This document shows positions 10,641 through 18,570 of a DNA stretch of 64,000 bases, in pieces. Made by a program: the position numbers and the translations under genes. Location: the NCBI GenBank assembly GCA_025357835.1, contig JANYLM010000049.1, forward strand, positions 1 to 64,000, written 5' to 3'. The DNA is from Gammaproteobacteria bacterium (lineage in GTDB: Bacteria > Pseudomonadota > Gammaproteobacteria > Steroidobacterales > Steroidobacteraceae). The first letter of the stretch is position 1. Every line of letters begins with the position of its first letter. The notes under the pieces are model-generated. The model saw nothing but the letters and a program-made list of their open reading frames with translations, was not told the DNA's origin and ran no database searches.

Positions 10641-10695
10641 AATGTACATCGCCATTTTGATTTGTGGGAGGCCGTGCATTCGATCGTGCTCAGCT

Positions 10696-11121
10696 TCATG
10701 TGAGTGTCAGTCCGACTTCGACGTTTCCGCGAGTTGCATTGGAATAAGGGCAGATTTGGTGTGCGGCGGCGACCAGACGCTGTGCATCGGCACGATCCAT
10801 ACCAGGCAGGCTGACGTTGAGGTCCGCCGTAATTCCGAATCCTCCTTCGTCACGCGGGCCGAGACCTACAGTCGCTGTGACCGACGCATCGGTCGGCACG
10901 CGTAATTTTTGCGCGGGTGCGACTGCTTTCATTGCACCAATGAAACACGCCGCATAGCCTGCAGCAAAAAGTTGCTCCGGGTTATTCCCAGAGCCACCGG
11001 CACCGCCTAACTCCTTAGGTGTTGCCAGTTTGATGTTCAGAGTTCCGTCTTGCAGAGTGGCTTGACCATCACGGCCGCCGGTGGTGGTTGCGGTGGTGCG
11101 ATATTTGACATCAACAGACAT
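10696..11121 (-). CDS. ohr: Organic hydroperoxide resistance protein (Ohr/OsmC family)
   Basis: This is a 141-residue Ohr-type thiol peroxidase that reduces organic hydroperoxides, normally recycled by lipoyl proteins. The two redox cysteines are in AAGYAACFIGAMK and HQICPYSNATRGN, the Ohr-specific contexts. GLGPRDEGGFGITADL matches the family core. The ribosome site AGGGGAAT lies ahead of the ATG. No OhrR regulator is visible next to it. Confidence 0.92.
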   Translation of the reverse strand: MSVDVKYRTTATTTGGRDGQATLQDGTLNIKLATPKELGGAGGSGNNPEQLFAAGYAACFIGAMKAVAPAQKLRVPTDASVTATVGLGPRDEGGFGITADLNVSLPGMDRADAQRLVAAAHQICPYSNATRGNVEVGLTLT

Positions 11122-11154
11122 ATCATTCCCCTATTAGATAAAAAAACCGCTGGG

Positions 11155-11469
11155 TTACGGGCAGCGTCGCCTGGCAACCCAATAAGTCTCCCCTGCACTT
11201 CCATAGCTCCCCGCATGCGGTAATCGTGCATCTAACTCGAACGTGCTTCCAGCTTGCAGGTGATGTGTTCGCGCGCCGGCGCTCAACCACATCTCGCCAC
11301 TCACCACGAGGGCCTCCGCTTGGAATTCATGCTCGTGTGTTCCCAAGACAGTCAGCGCGGGCCATTGCCGATCGACGACTTCATTAAAACCTCGCGCGCG
11401 ATGGTCCGCTGCAAACTCATTGAAGCTTTGGTCCAAAGACATCACGCCAACTATGCACCCAGTATTCAT
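11155..11469 (-). CDS. Small cupin-domain protein
   Basis: The 104-residue protein is a single cupin barrel. Motif 1 is present as THEHEFQAEALVVSGEMWL and motif 2 as GSTFELDARLPHAG. The His, Glu and final His provide a plausible metal site. The start at 11469 has a GGAG ribosome site six bases upstream; Met10 is an alternative. It lies 33 bases upstream of ohr on the same strand, so the two may be co-transcribed in an oxidative-stress context. The substrate is unknown. Confidence 0.8.
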   Translation of the reverse strand: MNTGCIVGVMSLDQSFNEFAADHRARGFNEVVDRQWPALTVLGTHEHEFQAEALVVSGEMWLSAGARTHHLQAGSTFELDARLPHAGSYGSAGETYWVARRRCP

Positions 11470-11983
11470 CGACTACTCCGAGTTCGATCTTATTCAGGCG
11501 AACACCTCGAACGGGTAGAACATCTGTTACGCGATCGAAGGGCCAAGAAACTATAGGCGCACGCGACATCAAGTCCTGTGTGTGTGTGGGTTGGCGAGAA
11601 ACAGTGGAGTATCAGAAAACATCCGTTAAGTTAACCCAATTCCAAGTATTACTTAAATCGTTGGTTTCTATGGGTACGATAGATACCCGCTATCGGTCTG
11701 CACGCCGGGCACTGCAATTCCCATCAAAGATGGGGCCACTGCTGAAGCTGACATGAAAAGGATCGATGTCCGATCACTCGAGCACCGCTCTGCTTGAGGC
11801 AAATTTCAGCTTGTGAGGGAGGGACACGGCTCCGCGAATGAGGTGCAAAGGCATCATCAACCGAGAACAGCAGGTTCGACCGACGCTCAGCTGCGATTCG
11901 AACAAGGCAGGGAAACACCTATTCCATACGCCCAGCGAGTAGCGCGTAAACTACGCGCGGGAGCATTACAAGGAAGCGTCAAT
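11470..11983. other. 514-bp intergenic region with nested inverted repeats
   Basis: No gene is supported. At 11672-11695 two small inverted repeats interlock: GGGTA with TACCC (11672-11676 and 11684-11688), and CGATAG with CTATCG (11677-11682 and 11690-11695). Alternative pairing of this kind could be a regulator site or chance. The run of alternating TG at 11577-11589 is a simple repeat. Confidence 0.35.
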
Positions 11984-12298
11984 ATGCGTGGATATCACGG
12001 AGTTGCGGGGATAGTCGCGCTGTCCGCTGCTTGCGGAGGCGTGACGCACGTCGTGCCGACGGGCCCCGATACATACACGGTCGCCCACCATGGAGTAATG
12101 GGACATTCGTCGGGCGCAGCGCAGAAGGCCAAAGCATTTGAGGAAGCCGGAGCGTTTTGCAGATCTCAAGGTAAGACGCTGTTTGCTACCAACAGTAATG
12201 AAACCGAGAGCCGTTGGGGCCAAGTCCCCTCCGGCGAGGTTGATTTTAAGTGCCTTAGCCCTGGGGTCGATTCACAACTACCTGCGAAAACCCCGTGA
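11984..12298 (+). CDS. Small lipoprotein, first of two tandem paralogues
   Basis: The protein (104 residues from ATG 11984, with AGGAA upstream) has a lipoprotein signal ending in LSAAC. The mature part contains PTGPDTYTVAHHG, KAKAFEEAGAFCRSQGK and EVDFKCL. The next gene repeats this layout, with a P.G.D.Y opening, an A..C helix and a (V/F)xFKC end. Two cysteines beyond the lipobox could form a disulfide. It is probably attached to the outer membrane facing the periplasm, with unknown function. Its stop overlaps the start of the next gene. Confidence 0.7.
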   Translation: MRGYHGVAGIVALSAACGGVTHVVPTGPDTYTVAHHGVMGHSSGAAQKAKAFEEAGAFCRSQGKTLFATNSNETESRWGQVPSGEVDFKCLSPGVDSQLPAKTP

Positions 12299-12609
12299 TG
12301 CGCGGCGCGGTGGCTGTGCGATTTGGACTTGTAACCATAGTGATGGTTCTGCTGACGGGCGGCTACGTTGCAAACTCTGGCGTTGTCCCAATCGGGCACG
12401 ATATTTACATGTTGTCCCGCCAAGCGGCCACGGGATTTTCAGGCTCTGGCAATTTAAAGGGCGATGCGCTGCGCGAAGCCAACGCCTACTGCGACAAACG
12501 TCACCTGACTATGCAAGTGGTTACCGTTCAGGAAGCGGAGCCTCCATACATTTTCGGCAACTTTCCGAAGGCTGAGGTGCAGTTCAAATGCGTTCCCAAA
12601 GGCGATTGA
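12295..12609 (+). CDS. Small exported protein, second tandem paralogue
   Basis: A 104-residue protein (GTG 12295, or ATG 12298) opens with a hydrophobic export signal (RFGLVTIVMVLLTGGYVANSG). It then has VPIGHDIYMLSRQ, GDALREANAYCDKRHL and AEVQFKCVPKGD. The order of motifs and the two cysteines match the preceding lipoprotein, although identity is low, which indicates an old tandem duplication. Unlike its neighbour it lacks a lipobox cysteine. The four-base overlap indicates one operon. Function unknown. Confidence 0.68.
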   Translation: MMRGAVAVRFGLVTIVMVLLTGGYVANSGVVPIGHDIYMLSRQAATGFSGSGNLKGDALREANAYCDKRHLTMQVVTVQEAEPPYIFGNFPKAEVQFKCVPKGD

Positions 12610-12845
12610 GCCGCGCATTGGCGGTATTGCCTGCAACCGTAATGCTATGCGCCAGTTGCGCAACGTTACTGGCGCCCGATGCCGAAAAGGTTCGAGTGGT
12701 GACGGCTGGTCAAAAAAGAGCATTCATGCGAGTCAATCAAGATTGTGACGGACGAGCAGCGGCTCGGTCCGAACAAGCCAGGCAATGCTATGAAGAAGGC
12801 GCGTTTGAGTCTCTTAACCGCGAGAAAGGTGAGAACAGCCGTTAG
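12588..12845 (+). CDS. Small lipoprotein (DUF4156-like), possibly truncated
   Basis: The 85-residue product starts inside the 3' end of the preceding gene (22-base overlap) and has a lipoprotein signal with lipobox LCASC. TLLAPDAEKVRVVTAG resembles the opening of the DUF4156/RcsF-like lipoproteins (..PDA.KVRVV), but the remaining 50 residues do not. The 3' end meets the broken Na/Pi transporter remnant coming from the other strand, so the C-terminus may be foreign sequence created by that junction. Confidence 0.55.
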   Translation: MRSQRRLSRALAVLPATVMLCASCATLLAPDAEKVRVVTAGQKRAFMRVNQDCDGRAAARSEQARQCYEEGAFESLNREKGENSR

Positions 12846-13192
12846 AATCAGCGGTGGAGCAACAGCGCCGATATTGCAAGACAGGACCTGAGTGATGGAC
12901 GTGGTGCCCACATTGGCACCGAGCATGACCGCCAGCGCAGGGCCCAATGCGGTCAGGCCCGAGACGGTGAACGAAGTTGCCATAAGGCCGGTGGCCGTAC
13001 TGCTCTGCAATACCGCGGTGACACCCACACCCACGAGAAATGCCCGCCAGCGTTGCTGTAAATTGTTTCCAGCCAGCCGCGCAATTCGGCACCGAATCCG
13101 CGCTGAACGCCGCTCGTGACCATATGGGTACCCCAGAGCAGCAATCCCACGTGTCCCGCGAGTTCGAGAAAGACTAACGTGCCTGACAGCAC
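12836..13192 (-). pseudogene. Na/Pi cotransporter-family remnant, frameshifted and truncated
   Basis: The minus strand reads MLSGTLVFLELAGHVGLLLW and [20 protein letters not shown] in one frame. It then continues in another as NNLQQRWRAFLVGVGVTAVL, QSSTATGLMATSFTVSG and PALAVMLGANVGTTSITQVL. QSSTATG and GANVGTT are signature turns of the Na/Pi-cotransporter II family (PF02690, as in NptA and YjbB). One base is missing close to 13070. The sequence stops after about 115 residues where the lipoprotein gene begins, so most of the transporter is gone. Confidence 0.78.
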
Positions 13193-13539
13193 GGCTTCCG
13201 ATCAGACAACCACATGCCGGCAGACATTCTCACGATAGCGACCGTGCCGGGCACGCGCCGAGGCGCTTGGCGAACGGCCAAATGCCTAAAGCCGCGCACA
13301 GTTCGCTCATCATAAATATCCGCTGTCTCGAGTTTGTCGCGCCAGAAACTGGCACTATTGCCATGCTTCTCGCTCGCAGTTCGCGCGATGCAGGCGTGCA
13401 AACGTGCGATCCACCCGCTGCAGGAGTGATCGGCGAAACGAGCCACGCGGGAGTAATGTAAGCGCGCACCACTCTGCGCCCCCTAACGCACGCACGAGGG
13501 CCCGCTCCATTAAGCCCGGTGGCCGGGTCGTCGAGTGTG
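13193..13539. other. Intergenic stretch between two gene remnants
   Basis: No motif, RNA or repeat could be recognised. It joins the upstream end of the Na/Pi transporter remnant to the truncated end of the IS5-type transposase remnant, so it probably marks the outer side of a lost insertion sequence. Confidence 0.3.
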
Positions 13540-14019
13540 TCATAACGACTCGGAAGGGGCGTACAGGTTGACGGCTGCCGGCGTCGCGCGAGATTTGAGC
13601 ACAACGCTAGGTTCGAGGGCTGGTGTGAGGCACCGCGGGTCGTGCGGTAGATTCTTGCGCTCCATCCAGTGAGGCTCACTGAAAAGACTGGCCTGCACGA
13701 GGGTTCCCATGCTGATTTTGCAGCCGGCGTGTTTCAAATGTTGACTCGCGGCGGCAAACAATCGCCTTTCCAATTCGCCATGGTCCAACACAAGTCGGAA
13801 GCGCCAAATCGTATTTTGATCGGGTATCGCATCGCGACTCACATCAATACCAACGAACTCCCGCATGGCCTCGGAGTCATATAAGGCCTCTTCGACCGCC
13901 GTATCGGAGAGGCTAAACCATTGCTTCAGCAAGATGATGCGTAGCATGCGCTTCACCCCCAAGGGCAGCGGCTCTTTCAAACCCGCACGACAATACGGTT
14001 CGATCAGCGCACACAGCAT
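13540..14019 (-). mobile_element. IS5-family transposase remnant
   Basis: The minus strand encodes LCALIEPYCRAGLKEPLPLG, then MLRIILLKQWFSLSDTAVEE, ALYDSEAMREFVGIDVSRDA and IPDQNTIWRFRLVLDHGELE. This is the N-terminal region of IS5-group DDE transposases. The usual first 30-40 residues are missing on one side, where a stop occurs directly next to the NRAMP gene. The catalytic Asp region decays after KISMGTLVQASLF and the rest of the element is absent. It cannot be active. Confidence 0.78.
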
Positions 14020-14052
14020 CGCCTTGGTTTGTCGCGAATGGGACTGACCGTC

Positions 14053-15735
14053 TCAATGGCTGCCCGCGATTAGCTGCGCGATCCGCACCAAGACCAGGCC
14101 TGCGGCAATGAAGAGATAGCCGCGTAGCACCGTGAGAAACGCTCGGTTGAGGACGGTCAGTTCTGCGCGCGGCAACTCGGAAAGCGGCGGCATCCGCCAG
14201 GTCGTTCGTTCAGAGAGCGGCACGATGGGGGTCACCGCGCGAATAACTCCGTGGTGACGCTGCCACAGGAGGATCGCGATCGTTGCCACCACCGCAAGGG
14301 CGCTGCCGCCGCCGAGCACCCCTAAGATCTGCTCTCCCGTGACGCCCGGAAACAATACCGAGGCCGTCAGAATGACCGACAGCATGACGAGCACGGCAAT
14401 GACGGCGCCAGTGAACAGATTAACCGTGAAGGTGTTCGCCCACGGTCCGAGCACCGCCTTGTCGTTGCAGAGCAGAAGCAAAAACACCGTAGCACCGGGC
14501 AACAGGACCCCCGCGAGAGTCTGCACCGCGTTGGTCAGGAGCCCGAGCGGCGTGCCCGGCGTCAACACCAGAGCTGCCGAAATAGCGATCAAGCCGAAAT
14601 AGACCGCGTAAAAGCCCTTCGCGTCAGTGGGTTTGCGGTGCAAGGAATGACGCAGCGACAACACATCGCCGATGGCGTACGCGGTGGACAACGACACCGC
14701 GGAGGCGCCAATGATGCAGGCATCGATCAGCGCAACCGCGAACAGCACGCCGGCCGTGTGGCCTGCATGGAGCCCTAACCCCGTCGCCACCGCGCTCGCG
14801 TCCTTGAACTGGCCAAACTCAGCCGTGCCTTCAAAAGCGGTGGTGGAAAAGCACATCATGGCCACCGCCCCGATGATGACGAGGCCAATACCAAGCCAGA
14901 GGTCAATGCGTTCGTAGCGCATGAAACGCGGCGTAATACGCTTATCTACGACGTAGCTTTGCTGGAAAAACAGCTGCCAAGGCGCCACTGTCGTGCCAAC
15001 GATCGCGATAATCAACAGCATCACATCGGCGAGCGCACCATTTTTCGGAAACCCCGGCACGAGGAAATCGTGCATCAGTTGACCGACCGGGGGGTGTGCC
15101 ATGAGAAAGACTGGCACGAGCAGCAAACTGCCAAACACCAAGACCAACGAAAAACGCTCGAAGCGTCGAAAATCGCCGGTGCTTGCGGCTCCCATGATGA
15201 TGACGGCAGAGACTACGACCCCCCATAATTTAGGGATACCCAAATAGTCGAAGGCCAGCGTCAAGCCAATGAACTCGGTGACGATGGTGAGGGCGTTCAA
15301 TACGAAGAGATCAATGACGCTGAAGGCACCCCAAAATTTGCCGAACCGCTCGAGAATCAACCGCGCATGGCCCACACCGGTCACGGCTCCCAATCGAAGC
15401 ACCATCTCTTGATTTACGTAGAGCACGGGAATCAGCATGAGTAACGTCCAGAGTAACGTTGTCCCGTAATTTTGACCGGCCTGGGTGTACGTACCGAAGG
15501 CGCCCGCGTCATTGTCTCCCACCATGACGATGAGGCCGGGACCCAAGATCGCGAGTAAGGTTTTGAAGCGTGCCCACCAATTCTTACGCGGTCCAACGTC
15601 GTGTTCGCGAATCGTGCCGAACCCGCCACGAATGTCTCCGACGTGCGCGGTATCAAGCTGCGCACCTCGATCGGAGGAATTTTGTGCCAAGGGAATGGGT
15701 GCGCGAATCGCAGCTTCTTCGGTATGGAAAGTCAT
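14053..15735 (-). CDS. NRAMP-related (SLC11) divalent metal transporter with altered metal-site motifs
   Basis: The 560-residue inner-membrane protein has the SLC11 layout with 11-12 membrane segments. In classical MntH proteins segment 1 carries DPGN and segment 6 carries MPH, which coordinate Mn2+/Fe2+. Here segment 1 reads VGDNDAGAFG (residues 72-81) and segment 6 reads VAPWQLFF (A251, P252, W253). Loss of the methionine recalls the Mg2+-transporting NRAMP-related branch, so selectivity for Mn2+ should not be assumed. I chose ATG 15735, preceded by AGGAAATG. It lies 40 bases downstream of the porin gene and probably in the same transcript. Confidence 0.85.
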   Translation of the reverse strand: MTFHTEEAAIRAPIPLAQNSSDRGAQLDTAHVGDIRGGFGTIREHDVGPRKNWWARFKTLLAILGPGLIVMVGDNDAGAFGTYTQAGQNYGTTLLWTLLMLIPVLYVNQEMVLRLGAVTGVGHARLILERFGKFWGAFSVIDLFVLNALTIVTEFIGLTLAFDYLGIPKLWGVVVSAVIIMGAASTGDFRRFERFSLVLVFGSLLLVPVFLMAHPPVGQLMHDFLVPGFPKNGALADVMLLIIAIVGTTVAPWQLFFQQSYVVDKRITPRFMRYERIDLWLGIGLVIIGAVAMMCFSTTAFEGTAEFGQFKDASAVATGLGLHAGHTAGVLFAVALIDACIIGASAVSLSTAYAIGDVLSLRHSLHRKPTDAKGFYAVYFGLIAISAALVLTPGTPLGLLTNAVQTLAGVLLPGATVFLLLLCNDKAVLGPWANTFTVNLFTGAVIAVLVMLSVILTASVLFPGVTGEQILGVLGGGSALAVVATIAILLWQRHHGVIRAVTPIVPLSERTTWRMPPLSELPRAELTVLNRAFLTVLRGYLFIAAGLVLVRIAQLIAGSH

Positions 15736-15775
15736 GGCACATTTCCTGGATAAATGATTTATAAGCACGAAAGCG

Positions 15776-17263
15776 TTAAAACTGCATATGCAGGCGCACG
15801 GCAAAGATCGATGCCGGTCCTCGATCGTGGTTGTAGCCGGGGTGATCAACCCACTGACAATCGAAGCTCAGCTGCGCATGCGAGAAGAGTTGTGCGTTGT
15901 AGTAGGAATCGACAATTTGTTCAGGTCCCGGGTGCGGCAACTGCCCGTCGCCCACTAATATCCCCAAGCCCCCCGCGTTAAAAAACCGCTGCCGATCGGC
16001 TGAAATGTTGTTCTTGAGTCCCGCTAGTCCTAACGTGTCGTGCTCGCGATTCCAGGATGTTCCTTTGAGCGAGAGTCCCGCAGCGACCGAGCGGTCAATG
16101 TCGGTGAACTCGTAGGCTTCGACATTGCCCGCAGCTTTGCCAACGCGGGCAAAGAACCCTAGGTCTTTCACCAATTGCTGTTCAAGGCTGATGCTTGCCC
16201 CTAATCGGCTGCGATATTGGCGCACGGCGCTGATATCCACGGGCTGACCAGTGGCCAGCGCCAGTTGGACTGCGGAATTGAGTATTCCCATCCGCCCACG
16301 ACTTTCATACAGCGTGACCATGACTTTGCCAGGATATTCGCGCAGCGTGTGTCGCTTCTCCAGTTCAGCCACGATTTGAAATTCATGGAGCCCGGGCTCG
16401 AGATGCGCGCTGTTGGGCACGTTCGACAGATCGAAGACTCCCAGACGAGTCGTCCAAGTACCTTGATACCATTCAGCCGCTGCACCCGCCGTGTAACCCC
16501 AAGCATCCGCCGCGTAGTCGAAAGTACCGGCATCGGCAGCTGCCCAGTTCAAAAAATCAGCGCGCGGATCGTGCGCGTATTGGTTGACGTCGAAGATGTC
16601 GGCGACCCCGAACTTGCCGACTGTGAATACCCATCGATTAAGCCCGCGATCCCCGCCAAGCTGATTGGCAGCCGCCTCGGTCGCCTCGCGCTTCCCCGGC
16701 AGATCCAACGTCTGCCTGACGAAAATGCGTGGCAGGCGCATATAGGGCTGATTCTTACCGACTTTGTATGCCTCGCCACTCGGGAATCCGGCGACGCCCA
16801 AGGTGTTGTTGAGGCCAAAGCCCTGATCGATTTCGGGATTGATCCAAAATTCAGCGCCTGACCACAGGTGTGCTCCAAGGTAGAGAGTCAGATCCGTGGT
16901 CTCTTTAGCCCTGCGTGGTGTCAAACTGTTGGCTCCGGCGTAAGGGGCGTTGAAACCGGAAACCTCCTGCTCCACGTAGGTGAATTGCGCATGGAACGCC
17001 CAGACTTCGCTCCGACCCGCGGGCGCGGGTTCGGAGCTCTCCGCATTCGCCGCCGCCACCGACTCGCCAAAGCCCAAGGTCACAGCGGCGAGAATCGCTA
17101 ACACAGACCCCTGTACAAGGTCACTGACTGATGCGCTGTAGGAGAGATGAGCACCGTTTCGCAGTGCGAAGACTTGCAGCACACGAAGCCAGAAAGGGGA
17201 GGTGAAGAAAACACGGAGCACGTGTGCGGTTGAAACGATCGTCGACAACATGATGAGTCCCAT
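15776..17263 (-). CDS. OprB-like carbohydrate-selective porin family protein
   Basis: The mature protein looks like an OprB-family outer-membrane beta-barrel. Typical phrases are YLGAHLWSGAEFWINPEIDQ, FGLNNTLGVAGFPSGEAYKV, GKFGVADIFDVNQYAHDPR and a final strand IFAVRLHMQF ending in Phe. An export signal is visible around residues 45-70 (VLAILAAVTLGFGESVAAANA). The N-terminal 40 residues before it are unusual, so the true start may be internal. It lies upstream of the NRAMP-like gene, suggesting a paired outer/inner-membrane uptake route. The substrate cannot be read from sequence. Confidence 0.82.
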   Translation of the reverse strand: MGLIMLSTIVSTAHVLRVFFTSPFWLRVLQVFALRNGAHLSYSASVSDLVQGSVLAILAAVTLGFGESVAAANAESSEPAPAGRSEVWAFHAQFTYVEQEVSGFNAPYAGANSLTPRRAKETTDLTLYLGAHLWSGAEFWINPEIDQGFGLNNTLGVAGFPSGEAYKVGKNQPYMRLPRIFVRQTLDLPGKREATEAAANQLGGDRGLNRWVFTVGKFGVADIFDVNQYAHDPRADFLNWAAADAGTFDYAADAWGYTAGAAAEWYQGTWTTRLGVFDLSNVPNSAHLEPGLHEFQIVAELEKRHTLREYPGKVMVTLYESRGRMGILNSAVQLALATGQPVDISAVRQYRSRLGASISLEQQLVKDLGFFARVGKAAGNVEAYEFTDIDRSVAAGLSLKGTSWNREHDTLGLAGLKNNISADRQRFFNAGGLGILVGDGQLPHPGPEQIVDSYYNAQLFSHAQLSFDCQWVDHPGYNHDRGPASIFAVRLHMQF

Positions 17264-17311
17264 ATTTTTATGAATTGCTCAAAGAACGGCATGAGGTGCG
17301 TTCGCGGCCTT

Positions 17312-17536
17312 TTATTCCAAAAATCCCATGGCACAAGCCGCCATGAGACTTGAGAGCGCGACGACGGCAAGCATCCAGAGCCATAGCAGCCACTGGAAGG
17401 TAACGCTCCAGACGCCCTTGAGCGTCTCGGACAGCTCGCCTGGGTGGCGTCGCATAATGCTTGGGATAGGCAACAAACCAGCGGCAGGGCACCCCGCTCG
17501 CGGACTCAACAGTCGATCAGTCAAAATGGCAGCCAT
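17312..17536 (-). CDS. Small single-pass membrane protein upstream of the porin
   Basis: A 74-residue frame with a good ribosome site (GAGGAAAG) encodes a polar N-terminus (MRRHPGELSETLKG) and one long hydrophobic segment (WLLWLWMLAVVALSSLMAAC). No family is recognised. Its position as first gene before the porin and transporter suggests an accessory role in the same metal operon, or simply a leader gene. Being short, it remains uncertain. Confidence 0.5.
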   Translation of the reverse strand: MAAILTDRLLSPRAGCPAAGLLPIPSIMRRHPGELSETLKGVWSVTFQWLLWLWMLAVVALSSLMAACAMGFLE

Positions 17537-17650
17537 ATCGCTTTCCTCGGGTTTTCAGCGATTGTTTGAGCCCGAGAAAAGCGAAAGGGACTCGGCTAGC
17601 GCATTAGCACCATCCAGCCATCAGGCACTCTTCTTCGGGCCATGATCCAA

Positions 17651-17700
17651 ACCCTTGAAGAGACGCCAACAGGCACACACTGTTGGCTGTCATCAAGGGT
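17651..17700. ncRNA. Long two-part stem-loop in the leader region (candidate cis-regulatory RNA)
   Basis: An outer stem pairs ACCCTTGA (17651-17658) with TCAAGGGT (17693-17700). An inner stem pairs GCCAACAG (17665-17672) with CTGTTGGC (17680-17687) around a seven-base loop. The two perfect 8-bp helices are separated by small internal loops. On the minus strand this falls in the expected 5' leader of the small membrane protein-porin-NRAMP genes. No T-run follows. I do not match it to a known riboswitch. Confidence 0.45.
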
Positions 17701-17815
17701 CTGGGTACTAGGTTGTGGGTCCATAGGACGTGTAAAATCTCCGGTCAAAGAATCAGTCGAGCCTTGTTTAAGAATGCCGCTGTTGAATCGCTGCAGCTTT
17801 TTTAACCGCCGCACC

Positions 17816-17832
17816 ATACCCTACCCCGGTAT
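17816..17832. promoter_or_regulatory. Candidate RcnR-type operator, copy 1
   Basis: The site is ATACC-CTACCCC-GGTAT, an inverted repeat around a C-rich centre of the kind bound by CsoR/RcnR/FrmR repressors. It lies 28 bases before the rcnR-like start and upstream of the oppositely oriented porin operon. A near-identical copy lies at 18571-18587. Confidence 0.65.
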
Positions 17833-17859
17833 AGCAAAGCAATAGCATCCTGAGGAAAC

Positions 17860-18141
17860 ATGAATCACGTCGCGAAAGAAAAGACAAAACTTCTGAATCG
17901 TCTAAAACGCATGCGCGGTCAGATCGAAGGGATCGAACGCGCCGTCGATGCGGACAACGAATGCGCAATGGTGCTTCAACAGGCAACCGCGTGCCGCGGC
18001 GCGCTAGACGGCTTTATCGCGGAAGTCATTGAGGACCATATCCGTGAACACATGGTCGATCGGCGCGAGCCGCGGGATTCCCCGCAGGTTGCTGCGGCCG
18101 AGGAGCTAATCGATATAGTGCATCAGTACTTGAAGAAGTGA
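17860..18141 (+). CDS. RcnR/FrmR-family (DUF156) metal-sensing repressor
   Basis: The 93-residue all-helical protein is a member of the CsoR/RcnR/FrmR family, tetrameric repressors that release DNA on metal or formaldehyde binding. His3, Cys35, His60 and His64 are all present, the set used by E. coli RcnR for Ni2+/Co2+. FrmR proteins lack the full set. NRLKRMRGQIEGIERAV and ACRGALDGFIAEVIEDHIRE are family cores. GAGGAAAC precedes the start. The candidate operator just upstream suggests autoregulation and control of the divergent NRAMP/porin genes. Confidence 0.88.
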   Translation: MNHVAKEKTKLLNRLKRMRGQIEGIERAVDADNECAMVLQQATACRGALDGFIAEVIEDHIREHMVDRREPRDSPQVAAAEELIDIVHQYLKK

Positions 18142-18155
18142 ACTCGGTTGCGAGG

Positions 18156-18524
18156 CTATAGATCTAGCACGCTTTCCCACCACACATCGCGCACGCCAGC
18201 CAGCTGTAGCCGCGCAATCAACGCCACCACTTGGCAACGCGATACGCGCACGCTGCGCACGATCGCCTCGAAGGCGTAGAGCGCCTGCCCGGCGGCGGTA
18301 GTTTTTGTCCGCTGACTCAGAACAATGAGATTATCCGCTAGCGCTTCACGGAGCAGCGGCTCAATGTCTTCTAAAGACTGCCCACACTGCACCCTCAATC
18401 GAAACATGGTCTCCGAAGCGTATACCTGCGAACGAAGCTCAGATGATTTGCGCCGAAGGATCCAAGTCTTGGCGGACGCGTCGCGCCGCAGGTCATGCGC
18501 CGGGGATCTGAGGGTTGCTTGCAT
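18156..18524 (-). CDS. Hypothetical protein downstream of the second RcnR-type operator
   Basis: The 122-residue frame (ATG 18524) has sensible codon use but no recognised domain. It is rich in Arg and Leu with predicted helices (LEDIEPLLREALADNLIVLS, AIVRSVRVSRCQVVALIARL) and few cysteines, so it is not an obvious metal carrier. The operator at 18571-18587 lies 47 bases upstream of its start, which is the main reason to take it seriously. It converges on the rcnR-like gene with a 14-base gap. Confidence 0.5.
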   Translation of the reverse strand: MQATLRSPAHDLRRDASAKTWILRRKSSELRSQVYASETMFRLRVQCGQSLEDIEPLLREALADNLIVLSQRTKTTAAGQALYAFEAIVRSVRVSRCQVVALIARLQLAGVRDVWWESVLDL

Positions 18525-18570
18525 GGATGTGCGCTCCCAATGGACTTAATACGCTATATCGTTTTATTGT

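Noticed and set aside
12295-12845. Toxin-antitoxin interpretation of the overlapping small genes
   Set aside because: The products carry export signals and a lipobox, which is incompatible with cytoplasmic toxin-antitoxin pairs.
17596-17817. 73-codon minus-strand frame starting at operator copy 1
   Set aside because: Its start would lie on the operator with no room for a leader, and the region is better explained as a structured non-coding leader.
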